Assembly: GCA_001953115.1 (NCBI GenBank)
Contig: LSSL01001283.1
Coordinates: 1 to 54,680, forward strand
Direction of reading: 5' to 3'
DNA length: 54,680 bases
Origin: Smittium mucronatum
Taxonomy: Eukaryota > Kickxellomycota > Harpellomycetes > Harpellales > Legeriomycetaceae
The notes under the pieces were generated by a model that was not told the origin of the DNA, did not search any database, and saw only the letters and a program-made list of their open reading frames with translations. The position numbers and the translations under genes were made by a program. Below are positions 36,444-45,596 of the stretch, in pieces. Every line of letters begins with the position of its first letter. Position 1 is the first letter of the stretch.

Positions 36444-37398
36444 CCCTTATGCAATTAGGTCTAAATTTTTATTAAATTAGGATTAAGCTTGTTATTTTCT
36501 ATTGATGGATTAAATTGGAAGATTAAATTTCTCGATGTAATTAATTATAAGCAATTTTATGCTTCAAATATATTATATTGTAATATTTTTACCCGTTTTT
36601 TTGGATCAGAATATTTTATTTTATTTTTCTTCTCTATTCTGTCGACTTTCAGATCTTCTCTTTTTACAAAATTTAATCATGTTATTTTAATTAAAATTTC
36701 TATGTCTTGTTTCTTATGTACCATGCACTTTTATTATAAGATAACTCCATTAAAAAGTATAATAAAAAAATATCAAAAAAAAAAAAAAACGTATAGAAAA
36801 GACTATTATCCTAACTAAAATAAAACTTATTCATAAAAAAACCAATAAAAATAATACACCTTCTCCATTTTACCAATAGAAAATCAGTTTCAGCAATTAA
36901 TATTATGAATTAATAAATAAATTTATGCTTTAATTTTGCACCAAATTTCTAAATTAGGAAATTAGTAGAAATATATTAGGCAAGTGACCTTTTTCATAGG
37001 GAACCTCTTGTTTTTGTAATTCATATCAACATTTTATCAGCTTGTTTACTTGCTACATTATATCAATAAAAAAGAAAAGTTAAAAGTCTTTGAATTTTGT
37101 TTGGATAATCCTTTAGATTACCGGAAATTTTGTGTAAAATTGTTTCCATCAGCTAAAATATAACTCAAACGATTTATTGTGACTATTTTAGAAATTATTT
37201 TATAAACCATGAATATTTTTGCTACCCCCCCCCCCTACACACATTTTTTTTATTGATTAAAGCAGATACTTTTTAAAATATAGATATGATAAAACCAAAG
37301 AATCGAATAAAGATATTTTTTGATGAATCACTTATTCCTATTATATATATATTTTCTTCTGATAATTAAATCTCAGTGAGATCCTAAGCGATTAACTC
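36444..37398 (+). mobile_element. TTAA-type non-autonomous element, copy 2 (decayed)
   Basis: This is a diverged, same-orientation relative of the element at 15470-16321. It starts CCCTTATGC after TTAT and ends near CCTAAGCGATTAACTC, which matches copy 1's CTTAAGCGCACAAAGGG end. The best internal matches are AAATTAGGAAA at 36952-36962 and the segment ending TTTATTGTGACTAT near 37170-37185. The middle (36727-36900) holds a truncated retroelement, so without it the length is about 780 bp. Limits are approximate and the target duplication is decayed. Confidence 0.45.
36727..36900 (-). mobile_element. 5'-truncated retroelement fragment, copy 3
   Basis: The segment with ATTATAAGATAAC, CATTAAAAAGTATAATAAAA and GAAAAGACTATTATCCTAAC closely matches the 3' part of retroelement copy 2 (reverse complement of 39385-39465), about 85 percent over some 100 bp by eye. 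A weaker match continues through ACCAATAGAAA. Only the 3' third is present, and its GC-rich positions have mostly become A/T. It interrupts the TTAA-type element copy 2. Confidence 0.6.
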
Positions 37399-38438
37399 AA
37401 TTTTTTCAATTTTGTTTAAGCTTTTACTGCTCAAAAAACAAAAAATTAAATATTCTTTTTGAAGGCGTCTCTAAAAAATATATTTAGGCAATTTTTTCTA
37501 TATAAATTCTTGGTATAGCAAAATGCCAAAAAACACTTTTTACTCTGATTTCAGCAGTTTCATAGAATTTCTAGATAAATACACAATCATTTTTTTCGAT
37601 TTTTTAGTTTCAAAATATCATGACCCTATCTTCTAAATATCTAGTTTTATATTCGATAACAAATCAATCACTGCAGGTTTTAGGGGTAAAGATTTCTATA
37701 ATTTTTAGGCCAATAAAAAAAAACCATCAGGGCTCTAACTGCTGTCATATAATTTGTTCTATGTAACACCTATTTCTTAAATAATTTTGAATCAGTTGAA
37801 ATCAATTGCTTGAATGTATTTTTCCACTCATCCACGCTATATGTTTCTTTAATCGATAAGAATTTTTAAAATATAAAGATTTGTTTATACTGATTATTAT
37901 ATATATCATAGAGATGAAGAAGTTCAAAAAATAAAAATCCCTTAGCCATAGTAGCCACATATAACTATCTAAAGTAATTTAAATACACTGTTAAAGTGTA
38001 TAAAAGCGTCTTGAGCGAAAAAATTAACACCAATATTCTTAGAAATTTGAAAGAAAAATATTTGAGCTAAAATAATTAATGACTTTTTTATTTTATTTGT
38101 TTTAATTTAAACCCTTTATCAACAAAAAGATTTGTAAGCCATGAAATATAATAATTGGTTATTTTTTACAAAGTGCCTTGTTTCGTACTAATAAGGGATA
38201 CTCACCCTAGTCGCAGAACCGCTGGCATATTGCATTTCTGTATAAATTAAAGTGACTAGGTCAAATGGGATTATGGACTACTTTATTAGAAAAAGGGCTA
38301 CTATTCAAAATAATAGTAATAATAATAATGCAAACTAATATTTATAGTCTGTCATCTAATCAATGGCTGGATATATTAACAGTACACTAACCCATCATAG
38401 TATCATATAGATATTGTATATTACAAAAATCTTATTAG
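37399..38438. other. AT-rich intergenic region
   Basis: No gene or recognised element. There is a short AAT-type microsatellite at about 38310-38330, and the sequence becomes less AT-rich from about 38200 towards the retroelement. Confidence 0.5.
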
Positions 38439-39486
38439 CTTCCGTGGCGCAATTGCCCCCCTAAGAGTGAAATACCTTGCCGTGGTTTAGGGGCTTACAA
38501 GTGTACTTTTCGAAGTACACTAAACTAAAATTTCACACACGTTTTACTATTCTTGGTTGGGAGTAGTGAAGACTGCGTACAGCGATTCGGAGGACAGCGA
38601 TTCCAGAGGAGGACCATCTAGAAACAGGAAGTACCGATCGTTTAGCACAGCTGAGACATAGTCTAGTGCACAAGTCCAGCGTTCGACAGTCAGACGGATC
38701 TCAGCGTCTAACAGCTATTTGTAGGAAAGCCATGTCGATCAAACCCACGTTTGGGTAGGAGCCTAATTTTATTAATCCTGATAGAAGTAGGCTCTGACTA
38801 GGGGCTCAGTAGATTCAATGAACTGTTTTTCATTGACAAAGAGCTTAATTCTTGACTGCATGTAGCCTCAGTCATCCAGCCTNNNNNNNNNNNNNNNNNN
38901 NNNNNNNNNNNNNNNNNNNNNNNNNNNNNNNNNNNNNNNNNNNNNNNNNNNNNNNNNNNNNNNNNNNNNNNNNNNNNNNNNNNNNNNNNNNNNNNNNNNN
39001 NNNNNNNNNNNNNNNNNNNNNNNNNNNNNNNNNNNNNNNNNNNNNNNNNNNNNNNNNNNNNNNNNNNNNNNNNNNNNNNNNNNNNNNNNNNNNNNNNNNN
39101 NNNNNNNNNNNNNNNNNNNNNNNNNNNNNNNNNNNNNNNNTCAAACCCACGTTTGGGTAGGAGCCTAATTTTATTAATCCTGATAGAAGTAGGCTCTGAC
39201 TAGGGGCTCAGTGATTCAATGAACTGTTTTTCATTGACAAAGAGCTTAATTCTTGACTGCATGTAGCCTCAGTCATCCAGCCTACTTGAAGCAATGCCAG
39301 GGGTGGTCTTTCGGTTGGTAGATTGAACCCTTTTCCCGTAGGTAAGCAACCGTTAGTCCGGCAGAGAAGCTTCTTGTAGTTAGGATAATAGTCTTTTCAA
39401 TACGACTTTTTCTTTTTTTCATATTTTTTATTATAGTTTTTAATGACGTTATCTTAAAATAAAATTCCGTGATACAAAAAAAAAAA
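38439..39486 (+). mobile_element. SINE-like retroelement, copy 2 (contains N gap)
   Basis: An inverted copy of the 16371-17570 element. The shared part starts at about 38456 (CCCCCTAAGAGTGAA) and ends with GTGATAC plus eleven A (39476-39486). Twenty bases further 5' (38439-38458, GCTTCCGTGGCGCAATTG) resemble a tRNA 5' half with a Pol III A box (TGGCGCAATTG). They are absent from copy 1, so either that copy is truncated or they are flanking DNA. A hairpin with an 8-bp stem and TTCG loop lies at 38501-38520. The 144 bases before the N run recur almost exactly after it, so the unique length is only about 640 bp. No clear target duplication was found and there is no coding frame. Confidence 0.75.
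38883..39140. other. Assembly gap, 258 N, flanked by duplicated sequence
   Basis: The gap is preceded (38739-38882) and followed (39141-39283) by the same sequence, with a single one-base difference. The two contig ends therefore probably overlap, and the gap plus one copy of the duplicate is likely artificial. Confidence 0.95.
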
Positions 39487-40896
39487 CAACCTAAAGGATG
39501 TATGGCTGATAAAATCTGACTTCTAATCGCATTATAAATTTAACAAGTGAACTTTGGTTATATATTAAAATTGCAATACACATATAGTACTTAGCTATTC
39601 CAACTTTTTTTTATTCAATATTTTCGCATAGATACTTTTTTTTACATACCTAAACTTCCCGAAAGTCTAATTGGATTGATTTTGAAGTTTATTTAACCTC
39701 TCTTTTATTTTGTTGTAAACAAATATTGATGATATATAATAAATTGCCACTTTTATATTGATGTCCTGTGATATTAAGAATGACTTCTCTATAGAAATCA
39801 TAACCGAAAATAAATACCAGTAGAACAGATTATAGCACTTTTCCAACTAATTTTATATAATTTTATATAATGTCAATGCTGGTTACCCTATATATATATT
39901 GACCAAAGAGGAACTTTCTTTTCTCATAAGACTAAAATCGGATTATAGGGATATTGATGTAATATTCTGATACGTTTTTCTAACCTATGTACTCGATATT
40001 AAGCTCTGAAATAGAAAATCAAACTATAACATCTCCTAGTCGAACTTAGTTCTTTTATATGACCCATTACAAAATTATACTACCAAATAAATATATTTTA
40101 AATGGTTCAGTGACTTTCTGTTCTCTTTTATGAAATCTAATTTTATTACAAGGTTTACGCCATATGTATATTTTTCTGAAATATTGAAATTTCAACATCC
40201 AACAACCCAATTAAGTTATTGATCGCTGACTCTATACCCACCGTCCAGAGCTAATTTTCAATTTGTTGAATGACATACAATATTTGGCTTTTCATTAAAA
40301 AAATATAATAGACCCCCACAAGGATAAAAGAATTCAGTGAGTAACGACTTAACTATAATATTCGTTTTGCACTATAGATTCCCTTATCTAAAATTCTTTT
40401 AAATAAACATCCATCCCAGATCAAGGGGTTAAGAATGTGATTTAAGGCACATAAATGTTTCTACATATTTTTAAAACACAAACCCAGAACAAAAGTAGTG
40501 AACAGCTACTACAGCGGGGAATTTAAATATTAGTTCAAGTCTTAAAAGGAATCAAATCAGAGTCGATAAATTTTATTAACCCCAAAAAATGAGCAGTGAA
40601 TTTTTAACATAAAAATACAAAATATAAGAACTATATCAATAATTTGATTAAGTTACTGTGATGGTCCATCACAAAATTACCTGCTTCGAATAGTCAAATG
40701 ACCACCCGGAATACAAAAAACGAACCTTTGGCTTGAACCAGAAGCATTTTGAAAGGGTGTAAAGTAACACCGACCTTGTACAGACAGCCAAATAAACCTG
40801 ACTTAGCTAATGTTCAAAGGACGCTGAAATGTTGTTCAGAATCAGTAGAATCCAAAAAGCAAAATAAAAAGCTGCTAAAATTCCGAATCAAGTAGT
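39487..40896. other. Intergenic region
   Basis: About 1.4 kb between retroelement copy 2 and the 3' end of the orphan gene. No gene is visible. A segment at about 40660-40790 (beginning TGTGATGGTCCATCACAAAA) resembles 42768-42880 on the other side of that gene. Confidence 0.5.
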
Positions 40897-42309
40897 CTAA
40901 ACTATCTTCATTTTCTTCGAAGGAGAATAAAAGCTCAAGTGATCAACGCCACACAAATTAAAATTGGAATCCAAAAGCTCTGAATCGTCATCGTCGAAAG
41001 ATATTAGCTCATCATCGTATACGCTAGATGTTTTTCTGAGAACATCACCTAAAGCGGCATTGGATAGCTGAGTTTCTGTTCTGGAATCTATATTTGATAA
41101 TAAATTAAACGTGTTACAAGAGTTAATCTTGCTCTGGGGAGTTGTACTAATAGATCTATCATTATAACTAGAGGAATTAATGGTAGGGAAAGAACCAGAT
41201 CCCAAGATAATGGGGAGGGAATTGCTGCGATTAGATATAGGATCACAGATTCGATTATGAGAAGAAGAAATTGACAATGAACAAGAGTCATCAAACTTAT
41301 ATGAACTGGATGCAGACGTTTCATATCGAACTTCACCACACAGTTCATCAAGAATACTTAATGTATTGGAAGGACAAGACTCACATTGAATTATAATTTG
41401 AAATTCCCAATACTCAGGCTTAACTTTAAGTTCTCCCTCAATAGATGGGATTCTAGGGGAATCTCTTAACTTCTCAACTGCACAATGATAATTAAAAAGT
41501 TTTTTTAAGCTGATAACATCACATTCTGAATCAGAATCATAAAGCACCAATTCAAGACAAGGGAATTCTATCCGAAATCGTGAAGAAGCCTCAACGGAAT
41601 ATTTATCTCTTATACTATTAAGCACATCAGTTATGCAAAAATTGAACAGCTTAAACTGGGAAGAAAAGTCTTCGTTAGAGCCATCACCAATAATAATTGC
41701 CCAAACATTCTCGAATCTAAGCCATGTCCTAGGTAAAGCCTCATCCCTCCCCCTTTTTCTTGATTGATCTATGGTTCTACCTGTAAATTCGCCTTCTTGA
41801 AATATCTGTTGACCTTTCAGACTCTCAAGCGAGAATGATTCCTCATTGTTATTCAAATTTAATTTAAAAGAAGTGCCCACACATTGAGAAACTACACTAA
41901 TAGACCCTAAATTATCGACTACAGTCGAAACGGACTCCTCAGATAAATGAAATTCCTGACTAGACTCACTAATATTTCTAATTAATGAAGGATGGTCAAA
42001 TATTAAAGAATTTTGAATATCTGAGCTTATTACACCCGTATCAAATTCTTGAGAAGTTTGGCAGGCATGATTGCCAGAACTAACCTCCACATAACAAATT
42101 TTGTCAGCACTACTTGCCGCATCATGGCTTGACTCATCGCATTCTTTAAAAGAGGACAATGGAATTCCAGGAAGTTTTTCAGACGATTCGATAACATCGC
42201 CAAAACCTTTGATCTCATTTAAAATTAACGAGCTCATATTTCTACTTAATATGCTATTTCTTAAAAAATTTATTTCGAGAGTGCTGAAATTGAAACCGCT
42301 ACTAGCCAT
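40897..42309 (-). CDS. Unrecognised intronless protein, 470 residues
   Basis: I do not recognise this protein. It is a single uninterrupted 470-codon frame in DNA that is otherwise too AT-rich to hold one by chance, and its codon use and Ser-rich composition resemble the real genes nearby. Residues 1-180 are Ser/Glu/Asp-rich and probably disordered. A basic SRKRGRDE segment (about 186-193) precedes the only part that looks folded, about 195-325, which has several Trp/Phe/Cys-containing strands (RTWLRFENVWAIIIGDG, FRIEFPCLELVLYD, EYWEFQIIIQCESC). A second Ser/Asn-rich stretch follows. The C-terminus is acidic (DELISFDDDDSELLD) and ends in a basic SPSKKMKIV that could be a nuclear-localisation signal with a proline-directed phosphosite. 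A nuclear regulatory role is a guess. It is transcribed away from SMC2. The ATG at 42309 is the first Met of the frame. Confidence 0.75.
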   Translation of the reverse strand: MASSGFNFSTLEINFLRNSILSRNMSSLILNEIKGFGDVIESSEKLPGIPLSSFKECDESSHDAASSADKICYVEVSSGNHACQTSQEFDTGVISSDIQNSLIFDHPSLIRNISESSQEFHLSEESVSTVVDNLGSISVVSQCVGTSFKLNLNNNEESFSLESLKGQQIFQEGEFTGRTIDQSRKRGRDEALPRTWLRFENVWAIIIGDGSNEDFSSQFKLFNFCITDVLNSIRDKYSVEASSRFRIEFPCLELVLYDSDSECDVISLKKLFNYHCAVEKLRDSPRIPSIEGELKVKPEYWEFQIIIQCESCPSNTLSILDELCGEVRYETSASSSYKFDDSCSLSISSSHNRICDPISNRSNSLPIILGSGSFPTINSSSYNDRSISTTPQSKINSCNTFNLLSNIDSRTETQLSNAALGDVLRKTSSVYDDELISFDDDDSELLDSNFNLCGVDHLSFYSPSKKMKIV

Positions 42310-43110
42310 TTAAAACAAAAAATAGTTAATATTCGAATTGATAAAAAATTGGAGCTTTGAAGTTAATATTGATATATCATAGGAAATTGGCCCATTATAT
42401 ACCATTTTTCTAAATTTGCCACTTCCCTACCCCTCTCACTTATTACAGATATTCGAATATAAAACCCCTACATCCAATTAACATTTAAATTAATATTACA
42501 GGCTTAAATATCTATTAATATCGCACTTTCCATCAAATGTTTCATGCCTCAATGACTCCAATTGGATAATATTTCTTGGTACTTTATCATCGAGGATAAA
42601 CATTAGCTTACAAGCTCAATCATTATTCTAGATTTGTAATTGAGAGTATTTAACCAATAACTACAATACCCAATTTTATTTCAAATCACAATGCATCCAA
42701 TAATATTAATCATTTACTACTTAAGTCACATATGATAAGACTTCAAGTTTCTAATAAGAATAATTGGCTGTGGTCTATCACAAAATATTTTCACAATTGG
42801 ATTTTACCAAATTTTGATTGTTGCAAACATTGGAAAGAGTTGAAGCAATGTGCACCCAATCAGTAGCAGCTGAAACGTCAAAAGAAAAAAACTTGATAGT
42901 TTTTTCACTAAAGTTAGTTAGCTGAAATTAACTCAATAGTAATCACAGTACAAACAAAAACATTTATTGACTAGCCAATGCTTGCTATTTTTATTTAAAA
43001 ACTAATAGTTCTACTTGCACATATTGAAATTTTCCAATTGAATATTTCAATTCTTGTCTCATTTAATTATGATGTGTAAAATTTCAAGCTGTTTTTTTTT
43101 TTAGCTTAAA

Positions 43111-44065
43111 CCCTTTCAGGAGCCATCATACAAAAAATGGAACGTACAACGGAGACTACAAACATCCACAGAGCCAAAATTTGGCTCAAATTTTTTTGTT
43201 ATAATTCAAACAAACAAATAGTTATTTAGAATTATAAATAATTATATAATGTGTTTTGAAATTAAGTGCCATCAGAGGCCAATTAAAGAGATCTATGAAA
43301 AAATACTTGTCAGAAAAAGCAGCAATTTTTGTGCAGTGGTATTGTGTCATACATACATAAATTTTGACCAATGTGTCTAACTATAAATACTGTCTGGTTA
43401 CGCGACATTTCACCTATTTCCAATTGACCTACATGACATTTCACCCAATTTATCACCACTAATAATTAAGTATTAAGCACATTTTTTTAAATGGAATATT
43501 TTATAAAAATTAGCTATTTTTACTGGGTTAGTATATTACGATTTTAGCTTGTAATAGGCTGAATAATTATGGGAAATGTCATTTAGGTCAAATATCCTGA
43601 CACCATACAGTCCTAAAGTTTTGGCCAGAAAAAAAGGCATTTAATGTACAGAAAAAAGTCATCATTCTAAACTAAAATTGGACTAAGAAGCGTGTATTTT
43701 TGACCAATATTAACGGTTTAGGATCAATTCCTATAGTTGTGATGAGAAAAAAGACGCTTTGTCCAAAAAGATACATAATTTTCGTTGTAATATTAATCAG
43801 ATAGGCGGTTATTTTCGACCAACATTTCCCCATAGAAACCTATGTTTATGGCTTTGGATAAGAAAAATGGCACTCCCTGTCCAAAAGGTGGCCATTTTAT
43901 CTTAGTAGAATGAGGATTTGATAAAGTAAAATCCTCATCCAATAATTTTTTACTTAATAAATAACCATGTTCTATTATATAAAATACCAATTAGATTTAG
44001 ATAAAAAGTCTATTATCTTTGCCAAAATCAATTTTTTTTATGCATAAATTTGGCCCCTGAAAGGG
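43111..44065. mobile_element. Inverted-terminal element, long member
   Basis: It begins CCCTTTCAGG (43111-43120) and ends CCTGAAAGGG (44056-44065), exact reverse complements, flanked by TTAAA on the left and TAAA on the right. At 955 bp it is about six times longer than the related 145-162-bp elements and contains a degenerate 115-bp tandem repeat. It may be one long element or two solo ends enclosing unrelated DNA. TTAA-like flanks suggest piggyBac-type mobilisation. Confidence 0.4.
43580..43920. repeat. Degenerate tandem repeat, about 115-bp period
   Basis: The phrase TTTTTGACCAATATT near 43697 recurs as TTTTCGACCAACATT near 43812, 115 bases later. The GAGAAAAAAG and TTGTCCAAAA phrases also recur at about the same spacing (43743 and 43858). 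Roughly three diverged units are visible, and a related TTTTGACCAATG occurs at 43367. Confidence 0.5.
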
Positions 44066-44237
44066 TAAATAAGCATTTTCATGAGCCAAAAATGCGTGAG
44101 TTCCTATCTGTGAAATATAACATCATCTATTCGATGCTTTTTTTAAATTAAGCAAATAAAAAAGTCGATTTTTATTATCATGTTTGCGTTGAAGTAAATG
44201 ATGGCAATTTTTGTGCCACAAACCCTGAAAAGCTAAA

Positions 44238-44399
44238 CCCCCTCCGGGTACAAATCATTGTTTCACCACTATTTGTGAACATTAAAATTTACAATTGGCC
44301 TATTTTACGGGATCATCCAATAGCATACAAATGTTCTACAGCTAATGATAACATTGAGTGAATAATGGAGGCAACTTTTATTAATTTCACCTGAAAGGG
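44238..44399. mobile_element. 162-bp inverted-terminal MITE
   Basis: It begins CCCCCTCCGGG and ends CCTGAAAGGG, flanked by CTAA on both sides. Length (162 bp) and interior (ATCCAATAG, AATGATAACATTGAG) match the element at 44896-45057. It is non-coding. Confidence 0.6.
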
Positions 44400-44626
44400 C
44401 TAAATGGGTAAATTTTTGACATGCCAGATATTTTTCTAACAAGAGTTTCATATTTCTATTATAGTAAAAGCTACTTTTTGAAACACCAATTTATTGTTTT
44501 TTGAAATAAAAATTATAGCAAGTAATTATTGTCTCAGTGAAAAGGGACTAATTTACTACAATTTTGAAAAAATCATAATCTCAAATCAATTGTATTTTTT
44601 TCATATTATTTACATCTAAATTGTAA

Positions 44627-44740
44627 CCCTATTCCGGACCAAAAATTGTGCCTCATTTCTATTTGTGATTATTAACGATTTTTTGGCAGACCAACTGATT
44701 CTTTCCAAGTCTAATAAGATTTTATATCAACATACTGTTG
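44627..44740. mobile_element. Partial inverted-terminal MITE (left part)
   Basis: CCCTATTCCGGACC followed by CTCATTTCTATTTGTGA matches the left part of the 162-bp elements and the left end of the 15470 element. The right terminus was not found, so its end is arbitrary. Confidence 0.45.
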
Positions 44741-44895
44741 GCTTAAAATATATAAATTGATAACACTATTACAATAGATTTATCTACATTAGATGCTCTG
44801 CTATTACTATTCGTTAAATTTGTTTTTTTAAACGAATAAAAAACATCTTTAATAAATCTAAAAAATGACTGAAAATGAAAATGAAATTTTATCAA

Positions 44896-45057
44896 TCCTT
44901 TCCGGGACCGAATTATTACCTCGCTCTTATTTTTGTGTAGTGACGACTTCAATTGGATCAATAACTTGATTTATCCAGTAGTACAAAATATTTTCAATTT
45001 AGTAATGACATTGAGCCAAAAATGAAAGCTATTTTTCTCCATCATTCCTGAAAGGGA
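44896..45057. mobile_element. 162-bp inverted-terminal MITE
   Basis: It begins TCCTTTCCGGG and ends CCTGAAAGGGA. It has the same length as the element at 44238 and shares TATCCAGTAG and TAATGACATTGAG in its interior. It also shares ACTTGATTTATCCA with the element at 53589. Confidence 0.6.
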
Positions 45058-45596
45058 CAAGTAAAACGCCCGGTACGCAAAAGAATCACCCATTTGACAA
45101 ATAAAAAAAAAAATTAAGAGATAAATTTTAATTATCCTAAATATAGGAAATAAATATAAACTATTGGTTGTTTACATATTGACCCTATATCATATTTGAG
45201 AAAGAGATAAGAATGTGTCGTTAGGCGAATAGTCTTCACATCAAACATATATCCATAAAAATCGCTGATTCGTTTAAGGCACAGTTTTTTAATGATTCTA
45301 TCTAAACCGTGGCTAAAATAAAATATATCTTCAAATGATTTGCCACTTTTAGTTTGATCAAAAATCATATTACAAGGGGACAATTTTTCACAGAAAAAAA
45401 TAATATATTGCATAGTTGTTGGAAATAGGGTATAAATGAAAATATAATTTTATTGGATAGTTGTGTTTACAATTAGGGGATTTACAATTCAAACTTTATG
45501 AAAATAAATATCAATAGAGCATTTTAGAAATGATATTTATCAATCTGTTTTGAATCTAAAGTTAAAGTAGTTCAATCTAGTAAAAGCCGTAAAAAG

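Larger units (their letters stand above)
42310..45596. other. Divergent intergenic region with short inverted-terminal elements
   Basis: These 3.3 kb lie between the divergently transcribed orphan gene and SMC2. No intact gene is seen. From 43.1 to 45.06 kb the region is largely a cluster of related elements bounded by CCCTTTCxGG and CCxGAAAGGG. Between 45.17 and 45.41 kb a minus-strand frame has a faint cyanase-like look (see findings). The SMC2 promoter should lie within 45.06-45.60 kb. Confidence 0.55.

Noticed and set aside
38852..39160. Open frames across the second N run
   Set aside because: Same artefact of unknown bases.
43793..43990. 65-codon minus-strand frame in the long inverted-terminal element
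   Set aside because: It lies across the degenerate 115-bp tandem repeat and has no family motif.
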